Shown here: one piece after another, positions 1 through 8,380 of the stretch
Position numbering within the stretch: the stretch's first letter is position 1
Layout of the letters: every line of letters begins with the position of its first letter
Origin: Mesorhizobium sp. LHD-90
Lineage (GTDB): Bacteria; Pseudomonadota; Alphaproteobacteria; Rhizobiales; Rhizobiaceae
NCBI RefSeq assembly: GCF_030929505.1
Contig: NZ_JAVFVV010000012.1
Coordinates: 124,001 to 188,000, forward strand
Direction: 5' to 3'
Length of the DNA: 64,000 nt
Notes under the pieces: generated by a model
The model's database searches: none
What the model was told of the DNA's origin: nothing
The model's input: only the letters and a program-made list of their open reading frames with translations
Program-made: the position numbers and the translations under genes

Positions 1-627
1 AGCCGCAAGCAGGCGTGGATTTTCCTCGTAATACAGGCGCTTGTCGGACTAGCCGTGCTGCTGCAGTTCGACGGTTTCGCCGTCCTGGTCGGGCTCTGCT
101 CACTGGTGGTGGTGGTCGCCTACCCGTTCATGAAAAGAATCACCGACTGGCCGCAACTCGTTCTGGGGCTTGCGTTTTCCTGGGGCGCGCTGATGGGCTG
201 GGCGGCCGAGTTCGGCGACCTGGACGGCCCAGCGGTCATGCTCTACATCGGCTCGATAATGTGGGTGATCGGCTACGACACGATCTACGCCCACCAGGAC
301 AAGGAGGACGACGCGCTGGTCGGCGTGCGCTCCACCGCGCGGCTTTTCGGAGACAATACAAAGGCTTGGCTGACCGGCCTCTATGCCGGGGCACTGGCCT
401 GTTTTGCGCTGGCCTTCGCCGCGGCCGAAGCGCCGCTGCCTGCATTGGCCGGGCTGGTCGCCGCCGGCGCGCACATGGCGCGGCAGGTAAAAGTGCTCGA
501 CATAAACGATCCCACCCAGTGCCTGGCGCTGTTCAAGTCGAACAACATCGTCGGCTTGCTGATCTTCCTCGGCCTGATCGGCGGCGGGGTGTGGATCGCG
601 CTCAAACCGGCGGTGGCACCGTATTGA
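1..627 (+). CDS. ubiA: 4-hydroxybenzoate polyprenyltransferase, C-terminal part
   Basis: Only the last 208 codons are present; the start lies before the window. UbiA joins the polyprenyl tail to 4-hydroxybenzoate in ubiquinone synthesis, inside the inner membrane. The visible part is a run of hydrophobic helices and carries the second aspartate-rich motif of the family (YDTIYAHQDKEDD, from about visible residue 92), which binds the Mg-diphosphate of the prenyl donor. It ends with a further helix and TGA. The polyprenyl synthase at 12721-13734 could supply its substrate. The family assignment is firm; the chain length used is not visible. Confidence 0.93.
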   Translation, partial: SRKQAWIFLVIQALVGLAVLLQFDGFAVLVGLCSLVVVVAYPFMKRITDWPQLVLGLAFSWGALMGWAAEFGDLDGPAVMLYIGSIMWVIGYDTIYAHQDKEDDALVGVRSTARLFGDNTKAWLTGLYAGALACFALAFAAAEAPLPALAGLVAAGAHMARQVKVLDINDPTQCLALFKSNNIVGLLIFLGLIGGGVWIALKPAVAPY

Positions 628-968
628 ATTATCGCGACTATTCAATTACTTAACGGAATGCGCGAGGCTGTGGACGGCGGCATTGCGGCTGCCGGCGCGG
701 CGTGCCGATGGACATCCGCAGGCGACGCTTCTGCATTCCGTGAAGTCCGGAAGATTCAGCCATTTCATGGGGTTGGCACGCACCCGCCGCGAAAATCGCG
801 CAACGGGCTTCACGCGAAGCCCCAAAAGTGCGGCGAGACCAGCCTTTCGCGGCGTTTTCACGTCGCGACGGGTCGTTTTGCCTTCGCGGGCTTCACGCAA
901 TTGCGATGCCCGCGCGGCCGCAACCGGCGGGCTCCCGGAATTGTACATTGTCCGCTGGTCTCGTCCGT
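628..968. other. intergenic region without a supported gene
   Basis: This 341-base stretch separates ubiA from the convergent DUF6101 gene. It has long open frames on both strands, but their translations are arginine/alanine-rich, as expected for frame shadows in GC-rich DNA, and no ribosome site or known domain supports them. No clear terminator hairpin with a T-run is visible. Confidence 0.5.
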
Positions 969-1535
969 TCAGAACGGGGCGATGATCTCTTCGCCCTCGA
1001 CCACCAGCCGCAGGCCCAGATTGCCGGTGCGGCGGCGCATGAGGAAGCGCGGGCGGCGCTGGTTGGTCGCGCGGCCCTGGCGGCGGGTCTGCGGCGGCAT
1101 CGGCCGGATGGCCTTGCCGAGCGAATCCTCCAGCGAACGCGCCACGCCGTCGGCCTCGACCAGCAGCATGGGCAGGCCGTAGGCTTCCGACCACGAGCGC
1201 CAGTCGGCGGCGACGTCGTCCAGGTCGTCGGCCACCAGCAACGGCACCGACAGCATCGGGTCGTTGTGCATCAGTTCAAGGGTCACGGTGACGTTGCCGC
1301 GGTCGTCCTCGATGGCGCGCGCCGCCACCCCGCGGAAAGCGCGCGCCGGCAGGGCGACCGTCACCGGAAGGCCGCTCCTGTCGAGGATCCGGCGCAGCAC
1401 CGCGCCGCGATGGTCGATCGTGAAGGTGACATCGCCGAAGTCGTCGCGTGTCGCATAACTCACCACCTGCGGCAGGCGGGAAGGGTCGAGGCGCATGTTG
1501 CGTCCCGCCCAGACTGGCTTCAGCCCGGTGCTCAT
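969..1535 (-). CDS. DUF6101 family protein
   Basis: The 188-residue protein is recognised as a DUF6101 member, a family of unknown function seen mainly in Hyphomicrobiales. It is soluble, with no signal peptide or membrane segment. The N-terminal two thirds are mixed acidic sequence, and the C-terminus is very basic (from about residue 145, with RRQGRATNQRRPRFLMRRR), which could bind nucleic acid or acidic partners; that is inference. The ATG at 1535 follows an AGGAG site. It stands alone and converges with ubiA. No function can be given. Confidence 0.75.
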   Translation of the reverse strand: MSTGLKPVWAGRNMRLDPSRLPQVVSYATRDDFGDVTFTIDHRGAVLRRILDRSGLPVTVALPARAFRGVAARAIEDDRGNVTVTLELMHNDPMLSVPLLVADDLDDVAADWRSWSEAYGLPMLLVEADGVARSLEDSLGKAIRPMPPQTRRQGRATNQRRPRFLMRRRTGNLGLRLVVEGEEIIAPF

Positions 1536-1795
1536 CGATTGCCGTCTCCTGTTACTCCCGAGAGCCGGTGTTCCGGTCTCCCTGTCCCGGTTTGCCCGGG
1601 TTCTTTATGGGAGCGACAATAGCGCGGCGGGTTTACCTGCCCGCTTAAGGAATTCGGTTAAATTTTGCTGATCTTTTCGATGGTTAGCGGAATGCAACCG
1701 GGTGTAACGAAGCGAATACTAGTCTGTACCGAAGGTTAAGCCCGGGGCGGAACCCGCCCCCGCGCAAGACGTTGTGGCGCAGAGGAGGATTTGCC

Positions 1796-1903
1796 ATGCG
1801 CTCGATGCCGCCCCGCCCGTTTCCGGACCCCGACCCCGCGCCCGATCCGGCGCCGTCGCCCGTCCCTCCGACCGGGCCGATCCCGGTGCCGCCGGTCAGG
1901 TAA
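1796..1903 (+). CDS. small proline-rich protein (35 residues)
   Basis: An ATG preceded by an AGAGGAGG-type ribosome site (about 1781-1788) opens a 35-codon frame ending in TAA. The product is almost half proline, with Pro-Asp and Pro-Val repeats (PDPDPAPDPAPSPVPP), and has no signal peptide. The good ribosome site and the ordered repeat argue for a real gene. Its GC-rich simple composition and small size mean it could equally be chance. No function is known to me. Confidence 0.4.
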   Translation: MRSMPPRPFPDPDPAPDPAPSPVPPTGPIPVPPVR

Positions 1904-1921
1904 AGCCGCGTTGCGGAAGGT

Positions 1922-3346
1922 TCAAATGACCTTGCCGGGGTTCATGATGCCGGCCGGGTCGAAGGCGGCCTTGACCCGCCGCATCAGCTCCAGCCCGACG
2001 GGCGGCGCGGTCGCCGCCAGCTCGTCGCGCTTCAACTGGCCGATGCCGTGCTCGGCCGAGATCGAGCCGCCGAGGTCGCGCACGATGCCGTGCACGGCCG
2101 CGTTCATCGCCCGGTAGAGCGCCATGAAGGACGCCGTGTCGCCGCCAGCCGGCTGCGATACGTTGTAGTGCAGGTTGCCGTCACCCATGTGGCCGAAGCA
2201 GACGATTCTGGCGCCCGCGCAGACCCGCTCCACCGCCGGCGCGGCGCGCTCGATGAACACCGGAACCGAAGCCACGGGGATCGAGATGTCGTGCTTGATC
2301 GAGCCGCCTTCCGGCTTCTGCGAGTCCGAAATATCCTCGCGCAGCCTCCAGAACGCGGCCTGCTGGGCGAGGCTTTCGGCCACAACCGCGTCGCCGACCA
2401 GTTCCTTCTCGATGCCCTCCTCCAGTATCTCCTCGATGGTGGAGCGTGCGTCGTCGGCCGAACGGCCTGACGAAATTTCCATCAGCACATACCAGGGCCA
2501 GGGCTCGGCCATCGGGTCGATGGAGCCCGGCAGATGCTTCAGCACGAACTCGACCGGTCGCCGGCCGATCAACTCGAATGCCGTCAGCCCCGCGCCGGCG
2601 CGCTCGCTCGCCCGGCCGAAAAGCTCCAGCGCCGCCTGGGGCGAGCGCAGGCCGGCGATCGCCACCTCGCGCCCGCGTGGTTTTGGAAACAGTTTTAGGA
2701 CGGCCGCCGTGATGACGCCGAGCGTGCCTTCTGCGCCGACGAACAGGTTTTTGAGGTCGTAGCCGGTATTGTCCTTCTTCAGCTTGCGCAGATCGTCGAA
2801 CACCTCGCCGGTGGGCAGCACCACCTCGACGCCGAGGCAGAGTTCGCGCGCATTGCCATAGGCCAGCACCGCCGTGCCGCCGGCATTGGTGGAAAGATTG
2901 CCGCCGATCTCGCAGGAGCCCTGCGAGGCGAGCGACAGCGGGAAAATGCGCTCCGCCCGTTCCGCCGCGTCGTGCAGCGTCTGCAGGATGACGCCGGCCT
3001 CGGCGGTGATGGTGTTGGAGAGCGGATCGATCTCGCGGATGCGGTTTAGCCGCGACAGCGACAGCATGACCTGGCCGCCGCTGCGGTCCGGCATGCCGCC
3101 GCCGACCAGGCCGGTATTGCCGCCCTGCGGCACGATGGGCGTGCCGGTTTCGGTGGCGAGTTTCAGGATGCGACTGACCTCCTCGACGCGACCGGGGCGC
3201 AGCACCAGCGGCGACAGGCCGGGAAAAAGCCCGCGCCGCTCGGTGACGTAGGGAGCGATGTCGGCCTCGGCGCGCAAGGCATGGTTTTCGCCGACGATTT
3301 TTACGAACCGGTCGAGCACGGCGGCGAAGGCGGCATCGTCGGGCAT
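1922..3346 (-). CDS. FAD-linked oxidase, D-lactate/D-2-hydroxyglutarate dehydrogenase type
   Basis: This 474-residue flavoprotein belongs to the GlcD/DLD/D2HGDH group, which oxidises D-2-hydroxy acids to 2-oxo acids. The FAD_binding_4 domain fills roughly residues 40-220 with the pyrophosphate-binding stretch PQGGNTGLVGGG. The C-terminal FAD-oxidase domain carries the HMGDGNLHYNV and SAEHGIGQLKR motifs, whose histidines usually bind metal and substrate. It lies 4 bases after the Sua5 gene on the same strand and is probably co-transcribed with it. Which D-2-hydroxy acid it uses cannot be told from sequence alone. Confidence 0.88.
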   Translation of the reverse strand: MPDDAAFAAVLDRFVKIVGENHALRAEADIAPYVTERRGLFPGLSPLVLRPGRVEEVSRILKLATETGTPIVPQGGNTGLVGGGMPDRSGGQVMLSLSRLNRIREIDPLSNTITAEAGVILQTLHDAAERAERIFPLSLASQGSCEIGGNLSTNAGGTAVLAYGNARELCLGVEVVLPTGEVFDDLRKLKKDNTGYDLKNLFVGAEGTLGVITAAVLKLFPKPRGREVAIAGLRSPQAALELFGRASERAGAGLTAFELIGRRPVEFVLKHLPGSIDPMAEPWPWYVLMEISSGRSADDARSTIEEILEEGIEKELVGDAVVAESLAQQAAFWRLREDISDSQKPEGGSIKHDISIPVASVPVFIERAAPAVERVCAGARIVCFGHMGDGNLHYNVSQPAGGDTASFMALYRAMNAAVHGIVRDLGGSISAEHGIGQLKRDELAATAPPVGLELMRRVKAAFDPAGIMNPGKVI

Positions 3347-3350
3347 CTCG

Positions 3351-4322
3351 TCAGTCCCTGTGCTCGCCGCGCGGCGCAGCGGCGCGTTTCAACCGGTCGT
3401 TGATGGCCTCTCCCAGTCCGTCGAAGGGGATGGGCTCGACGGCGATGGTTTTTGCGCCGTGGCGGTCAAGGTCCTTCAGGAAGGAAAACAGATTGGCGGC
3501 GGCCTCGCGCAGGTCGCCGCGCCCGGACAGGTTTTTTGTCGCCACCGCCCGCTCCCATCCTGCGGCGCGGCGGGGCCCGAAGGCCAGCAGCGCCTCGCCG
3601 GGCTGCAGCGACGACACGCCGAGGCGCACCGCCGCGCCGGGCGCATAATGCGACAGCATCATGCCCGGCGCCTCGATTGCCGCATTGTCCCTGCGCTCGA
3701 CCGCCACGCCGATCGCGGCCTCGATCTCTTCGGCGGTGACGCCGCCCGGCCGCAGCAGGCGCAGCCGCCCGTCCTCGACCTTCAAAATCGTGGATTCGAC
3801 GCCGACCGGCGTCGGGCCGCCATCGACCACCAGGCGGATGCGGTCGCCCAGATCCTCGGCAACCGCCGCCGCCGTGGTGGCGCTGACGCGCCCCGAGCGG
3901 TTGGCGCTGGGGGCGGCGAGCGGCCGGCCAAGCCGTTCGATCAGGCCGGAGGCAAAACCGCGCGGCATGCGCAGCGCGATCGTGTCCAGCCCGGCGGTGA
4001 CCAGCGGATGGATGCCGGCGCTCTCGCGCAGCGGCAGCACCAGCGTCAGCGGGCCCGGCCAGAATTTTTCGGCCAGCCTGGCCGACAGCGGGTCGATATG
4101 GGCGATGTCTTCTGCCATGGCGAGGCTCGACACATGGGCGATCAGCGGGTTGAAGCGCGGCCGGCCCTTGGCCTCGAAGATGCGCGCGACCGCCTCGCCA
4201 TTGGTGGCGTCGCCCGCCAGCCCGTAGACGGTCTCGGTGGGCAGCGCGACCACTTCGCCGGCGGCAAGCAGCGCCAGCGCGTCTTCAAGCGCCTTCGCGG
4301 CCGGTTTGACCTCAGCCACCAA
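3351..4322 (-). CDS. tsaC: L-threonylcarbamoyladenylate synthase (Sua5 type)
   Basis: This 323-residue protein makes threonylcarbamoyl-AMP for the t6A37 modification of ANN-reading tRNAs. The N-terminal YrdC domain (about 1-200) has KGRPRFNPL and the SANRSGRVSAT segment. The extra C-terminal Sua5 domain (about 215-323) separates it from the short TsaC form, so sua5 is an equally good name. No ATG is available. Reading starts at TTG 4322 or GTG 4319, both behind GGAAGGG; the TTG has the better spacing. It is followed by the FAD oxidase gene with a 4-base gap. Confidence 0.92.
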   Translation of the reverse strand: MVAEVKPAAKALEDALALLAAGEVVALPTETVYGLAGDATNGEAVARIFEAKGRPRFNPLIAHVSSLAMAEDIAHIDPLSARLAEKFWPGPLTLVLPLRESAGIHPLVTAGLDTIALRMPRGFASGLIERLGRPLAAPSANRSGRVSATTAAAVAEDLGDRIRLVVDGGPTPVGVESTILKVEDGRLRLLRPGGVTAEEIEAAIGVAVERRDNAAIEAPGMMLSHYAPGAAVRLGVSSLQPGEALLAFGPRRAAGWERAVATKNLSGRGDLREAAANLFSFLKDLDRHGAKTIAVEPIPFDGLGEAINDRLKRAAAPRGEHRD

Positions 4323-4440
4323 ACATTAACCCTTCCGCCAAAAAACGCCGGGAAACCCGGCGTCCGCCGCCCGACTGCGCTATTCCTCAACGCCTCGATG
4401 CCATTGTGTGGCCGAGCCTGCATCGACTTCGCGCGGTGCA

Positions 4441-4965
4441 ATGTCAACCTTGGTTTTGTGGAGGCTGGCCGTGCGGCTGGGACTAGCGACTTTGGCGATC
4501 GTGGCGACGGCTGCCGCAGCGCAGGCGTCATCCATCAAGCATGTGGCGCCGCCGGCGGGCGGTGAATTGCCCTCCGTCCTCAGCCTTGACCCGGCTACCC
4601 CGGACATCGTCTACGCACGACCGGCCGAGGCCGACGATACGATCGCCCTGCCGGTCGTCGCCGCGCCCGCACGAAGCGGCGCTCCCGCGACCATGAGGCT
4701 GGTCAGCCCCTCGGTGCTCGCCATGCAGGGCGCCGAGCCGCCGGTGACGGGCGAGAAGGTGGCGGCGATCGGCGACGACGCTGCAGGGCATGAACCTATC
4801 GTCATCCGCGGCGGCATGGAGGGCGACGCCTCCGCCGCCAGCGCCGCGCCGGTCACCCTGCCGGCGGGCAAGAAGAGCGCGCGCGAGCGCAAGCGCGAAA
4901 TGCGCAAGCAGGCGGAGACGCCGACGCAGGAGCCAGCGGAGCAGAAATGGGTGGTGGATGAGTAG
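4441..4965 (+). CDS. exported hypothetical protein
   Basis: This 174-residue protein has a clear signal peptide (about 1-29, with a hydrophobic LGLATLAIVATAAAAQA core), so it is exported or membrane-anchored. The mature part is low-complexity, rich in Ala, Pro and acidic residues. It ends in a short highly charged helix (KKSARERKREMRKQ) and a WVVDE tail. An upstream GTG at 4408 is in frame, but ATG 4441 puts the signal at the N-terminus and is preferred. The gene ends inside an 8-base tandem repeat. No domain is recognised. Confidence 0.65.
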   Translation: MSTLVLWRLAVRLGLATLAIVATAAAAQASSIKHVAPPAGGELPSVLSLDPATPDIVYARPAEADDTIALPVVAAPARSGAPATMRLVSPSVLAMQGAEPPVTGEKVAAIGDDAAGHEPIVIRGGMEGDASAASAAPVTLPAGKKSARERKREMRKQAETPTQEPAEQKWVVDE

Positions 4966-5058
4966 GGGTGTAGGGGAGTAGGAAGAATATTTTTACCCCG
5001 CGCTCGCCTGCAACCGAATTCTTTCCCTATTCCCTTACTCCCCTATTCCCCTACTCCC
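4964..5058. repeat. degenerate 8-base tandem repeat in two facing arms
   Basis: The left arm (about 4964-4985) reads as units of AGGGGAGT. The right arm (about 5024-5060) reads as units of CCCCTACT or CCCTTATT. The arms can pair into a hairpin between the converging stop codons of the exported protein gene and glyS, so the element could end transcription from both sides. A closely related element lies at 26169-26284. Confidence 0.7.
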
Positions 5059-7938
5059 TTAACCAGCAATTTTCGAAAAATCCGCCACCTGCCCGGTCGC
5101 GGCGCGGATGCGCGAAAGCAGCGCCAGGCGGTTGGCACGCACCGCCACGTCCTCGTCGTTCACCAGCACCTTGTCGAAGAAGGTGTCCACCGGAGCGCGC
5201 AGCGCGGCGAGCGCCCGCATGGCGGCGGAAAAGTCTTCGTTTTGAATCGCTTCGACGGCTTGCCTCTCAGCCCGATTGATCGCGGTAAACAGGTTTTTTT
5301 CGGCGTCTTCCCGGAACAGGGCCGGCTCGACGGCGGCGGCAATGACCGTGCCCTTCTTCTCCTCGGCGGCCAGAATGTTGGCGGCGCGTTTCGTGCCGGC
5401 CAGAAGGTTTTTTCCGTCCTCGGTGTCGAGGAAGGTGCCGAGAGCCTCGACGCGGCGGACGATGGTGAGCAGATCGTCGTTCGCCGATTGGCCGATCTCC
5501 CCCCTTGTGGGGGAGATGCCCGGCAGGGCAGAGGGGGGCACCGTAGAGTGCCCACTTTCGACGTCGTAAGGCTGAGAAGATTGCGGGACAGCGCCCCCCT
5601 CTGTCCTGCCGGACATCTCCCCCACAAGGGGGGAGATTCGCCCACTTCCGCCGCTCGCCAGCACCGCATCAATCAGGTCATGCCGCGCGCCCTTGTCGCG
5701 GAGGTATACTTTCAGGCGGTCGTGGAAGAAGGCGAGGAGGTCGGAGCGGACATCCTTGAGCCGCTGAACTTCGCGAATGGAGCCAACTCTTCTAATGCGC
5801 TTGGAAATTTCGCGTTCAGTGTCAGGTTCTATCGGGTAGCTCTTTGCCTCCTCAGTAAAGAATCTATCGTCATCGATGATTGTGTTAATGTCCTCTGCAA
5901 ACAATGCGGCCAGCACTAGAGATACGGGCACTCCAAGATTAATGAGCGGGTAGGGAAGATTGAATTCTTTAGGATTAAAATTTTCCAGTTGAATTCTAGG
6001 CGGGCGACCGGCCATTTGGGCAAATATCGAACGGTATGCCTGACGAACAAGCTGGCCCAAACCCAACCGCACCCCATTCTCCACCACGATCCTGGTCACG
6101 CCCAGCGCCGATCTCCTCAGCGCATAGGGATCCTTGCTACCCGTCGGCTTCTCGTCGATCGCCCAGAAACCGACCAGCGTGTCGAGCTTGTCGGCGAGTG
6201 CCACGGCAATCGACACCGGGTCGGTTGGCACCCGGTCGGACGGGCCTTGCGGCTTGTAATGATCCTCGATCGCGGCGGCGACGGAGGGGTGCTCGCCTTG
6301 CAGCAGAGCATATTTGCGGCCCATCGCGCCCTGGAGTTCAGGGAATTCGCCGACGACTTCGGTTTGCAGGTCGGCCTTGGCGAGGACGGCGGCGCGGCGG
6401 GCAAGTGCCGCGGTTCCCTCCCCCTTGAGGGGAGGGTGGCCCGAAGGGCCGGGTGGGGTCGCCTCGGCAGTGCTCGACTTATTGGCGGTGCCTTCTGAGG
6501 TTACCCCCTCTGGGCTGCCGCCCATCTCCCCCTCAAGGGGGGAGAAAGCCTGCGCCACCACCGGCGCAAGTTCTTCTGCCAGTCTTGCAATGCGCACGAC
6601 GCGCTCGCCTTGCGTGCCGAGCTTTGCGTGGAAGGTCACGCCAAGATGGTCGAGGCGCGCCATGCGCTGGTCGAGCGGCAGGAGTTTTCCGGAAGAATCC
6701 CGCTTCAGTCCGAATTTTTCCGCCGAGGCCTCCAGCCGATCGAGGTCGGGCAGGTCGGCCTGGTCGGTCTTCCAGAAATACAGGGCGTCGGACAGCCGCG
6801 CGCGGACGACCTTGCCGTTGCCGTGCGCGATCTCCTCCCCGCCGTCCTTCGCCTCGATGTTGGCGGTGAGGATGAAATGGTTGGAGAGTGCGCCGCTTCT
6901 ACCCTCCCCTTGAGGGGGAGGGTCGGACCGGAGGTCCGGGGTGGGGTGGCCGCGCTGGACACCGGCGATAGGTTCACCCCCACCCGCGCCTTCGGCGCGA
7001 CCTCCCCACAAGGGGGAGGTGGGGGCGCAGACAAAGCACTTCTGGTTGGCCCGGATCGTCAGCCGGATGACTTCCGCCGGAATGTCGAGGAAGGCTTCCT
7101 CGAATGCACCCATCAGCACGACCGGCCATTCGACCAACCCCGACACCTCCTCAAGCAGGCCGTCGTCCTCGACCAGGTCGAGGCCGTTGGCGAAGGCGAG
7201 ATTTTTGGCATCGGCGAGGATGATCTCCTTGCGCCGCCCGGCGTCGACGATCACCTTGGCCGCTTCCAGTTTTGCGGCGTAGTCGTCGAAACGGCGCACG
7301 GTGATCGCGCCGGGCGCGTGAAAACGATGGCCCCAGGTGGTGTTGCCGGAGCGGATGCCGTCGACCTCGAAATCGACCACGACGGGTTCCTCGGTCTCCG
7401 GCCCAAAAGTGCAGACGATAGATTGCAAGGGCCGCACCCAGCGCAGCGCTTCGCCGCCGCGCCCTTCGGTCTTGCCGTAGCGAAATCCTTTCGGCCCGGA
7501 GGCCGGCCCCCAGCGCATGGATTTCGGCCACGGAAACGTCTTGATCACCTCGGGCATCAGCGCGGCGATGATCTCCTCCGCCGCCCGGCCCGGCTTGACG
7601 ATGCGGGCGACGTAAAAATCGCCCTTCTTCGGATCGGACTGAATCTCGGCCTGCGAGATGTCGGAAAGCCCCGCCGAGCGCAGAAAACCCTGGACCGCCT
7701 GTTCGGGCGCTTTTGTGCTTGGGCCTTTGCGCTCCTCGCGCACGTCCTTCGACTTTGCGGTGAGGCCGCGCACGTCCAGCGTCAGGCGGCGCGGCGTCCA
7801 GTATTCGCGCGCCGCCTCGTAGGTCAGGCCGGCCTCGACCAGACCGTCGGTCACCATCTTGCGCAGATCGCCCGCCGCCTTGCGTTGCATGCGGGCGGGG
7901 ATCTCTTCCGAGCGAAGTTCAAGCAGAAGGTCGGGCAT
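5059..7938 (-). CDS. glyS: glycine--tRNA ligase beta subunit with three in-frame repeat insertions
   Basis: GlyS is the beta subunit of the alpha2-beta2 glycyl-tRNA synthetase and works with GlyQ (8380-9474). At 959 residues it is far longer than the usual 690-750. The extra length comes from palindromic repeats read in frame at about residues 304-346, 464-508 and 766-815. Each is visible as Pro/Gly/Glu-rich peptide such as [14 protein letters not shown] or [13 protein letters not shown]. They fall between recognisable GlyS segments (after QKCFVC, after ELAPVVAQA and before [15 protein letters not shown]), so the conserved core is intact. The anticodon-binding end is normal. ATG 7938 follows AAGGAG. 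As an essential gene it must tolerate the inserts, most likely as surface loops. Confidence 0.95.
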   Translation of the reverse strand: MPDLLLELRSEEIPARMQRKAAGDLRKMVTDGLVEAGLTYEAAREYWTPRRLTLDVRGLTAKSKDVREERKGPSTKAPEQAVQGFLRSAGLSDISQAEIQSDPKKGDFYVARIVKPGRAAEEIIAALMPEVIKTFPWPKSMRWGPASGPKGFRYGKTEGRGGEALRWVRPLQSIVCTFGPETEEPVVVDFEVDGIRSGNTTWGHRFHAPGAITVRRFDDYAAKLEAAKVIVDAGRRKEIILADAKNLAFANGLDLVEDDGLLEEVSGLVEWPVVLMGAFEEAFLDIPAEVIRLTIRANQKCFVCAPTSPLWGGRAEGAGGGEPIAGVQRGHPTPDLRSDPPPQGEGRSGALSNHFILTANIEAKDGGEEIAHGNGKVVRARLSDALYFWKTDQADLPDLDRLEASAEKFGLKRDSSGKLLPLDQRMARLDHLGVTFHAKLGTQGERVVRIARLAEELAPVVAQAFSPLEGEMGGSPEGVTSEGTANKSSTAEATPPGPSGHPPLKGEGTAALARRAAVLAKADLQTEVVGEFPELQGAMGRKYALLQGEHPSVAAAIEDHYKPQGPSDRVPTDPVSIAVALADKLDTLVGFWAIDEKPTGSKDPYALRRSALGVTRIVVENGVRLGLGQLVRQAYRSIFAQMAGRPPRIQLENFNPKEFNLPYPLINLGVPVSLVLAALFAEDINTIIDDDRFFTEEAKSYPIEPDTEREISKRIRRVGSIREVQRLKDVRSDLLAFFHDRLKVYLRDKGARHDLIDAVLASGGSGRISPLVGEMSGRTEGGAVPQSSQPYDVESGHSTVPPSALPGISPTRGEIGQSANDDLLTIVRRVEALGTFLDTEDGKNLLAGTKRAANILAAEEKKGTVIAAAVEPALFREDAEKNLFTAINRAERQAVEAIQNEDFSAAMRALAALRAPVDTFFDKVLVNDEDVAVRANRLALLSRIRAATGQVADFSKIAG
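5494..5640. repeat. palindromic repeat pair inside glyS (third insertion)
   Basis: Two inverted copies of a CT-rich palindrome (core CTCCCCCCTTGTGGGGGAG, then GGCAGGGCAGAGGGGGG) flank a spacer of about 50 bases. The whole length is open in the glyS frame. The same core occurs at 21934-22106. Confidence 0.85.
6415..6545. repeat. palindromic repeat pair inside glyS (second insertion)
   Basis: CCCTCCCCCTTGAGGGGAGG at the left and ATCTCCCCCTCAAGGGGGGAG at the right form hairpin cores around a spacer of about 60 bases. The unit is read through in frame by glyS. Confidence 0.85.
6901..7025. repeat. palindromic repeat pair inside glyS (first insertion)
   Basis: The CCCTCCCCTTGAGGGGGAGG core and an inverted ACCTCCCCACAAGGGGGAGGT core enclose a GGACCGGAGGTCC arm and a GGCGCGACC arm. 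The 125-base unit is in frame in glyS. Confidence 0.85.
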
Positions 7939-7948
7939 TGCGGGCTCC

Positions 7949-8380
7949 TTACCCTCCCCTCGATGGGGAGGGTCGGCGCGTCAGCGCCGGGGTGGGGTGT
8001 CTCATAGTTTCGGCGCCTAGCGCGCGTTTCTGACTTTCGATCGCCAGATCAATCGCGCGCAGCACGGAATTCATGTCGGTCATGACATCGTGGTTGGAGA
8101 AGCGGATAACGCGATATCCCTCATTCTCCAACCAGTCGCTCCTTCGAAGGTCTCGTTCGGTCCGCGCCGGCTTGTCATGAATTAAGCCATCGACTTCGAT
8201 CAGCAACTTCAGTCGCAGGGAACCGAAATCGGCCCGATAAGGCCCTATCGCAACCTGCCTGCGGAAATGAGTACCTTCCAAGGGTATGCGGTAGAGATTG
8301 TTCCACAACGCCTGCTCGGCGTCGGTCTCCGCCCGTTTCCCGCGCGCCGCCTGTCGCTTGAAGCGGTCGAGCTTGGACAT
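7949..8380 (-). CDS. DUF559 domain protein (Vsr/restriction-endonuclease-like fold)
   Basis: This 143-residue protein belongs to the DUF559 family, related to very-short-patch and other PD-(D/E)XK nucleases. The core has [18 protein letters not shown], holding the Asp and the Glu-x-Asp expected at the metal site. The segments [14 protein letters not shown] and [19 protein letters not shown] are typical of the family. It sits between glyQ and glyS, touching the glyQ stop. Its last 17 or so residues ([17 protein letters not shown]) are read from a palindromic repeat. Its role, and whether it cuts DNA, are unknown. Confidence 0.82.
   Translation of the reverse strand: MSKLDRFKRQAARGKRAETDAEQALWNNLYRIPLEGTHFRRQVAIGPYRADFGSLRLKLLIEVDGLIHDKPARTERDLRRSDWLENEGYRVIRFSNHDVMTDMNSVLRAIDLAIESQKRALGAETMRHPTPALTRRPSPSRGG
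7951..7999. repeat. palindromic repeat forming the 3' end of the DUF559 gene
   Basis: One copy of the ACCCTCCCCTCGATGGGGAGG hairpin followed by GGCGCGTCAGCGCC. It lies directly before glyS and supplies the stop and last codons of the DUF559 gene. Confidence 0.8.

Noticed and set aside
646-1194. A 182-residue minus-strand frame overlapping the DUF6101 gene
   Set aside because: Its second half is the DUF6101 gene in another frame, and the rest is Arg/Ala-rich with no ribosome site.
1641-1660. A CtrA-like box (TTAA ... TTAA) near 1645
   Set aside because: The two halves are 9 bases apart, whereas the CtrA site needs 7.
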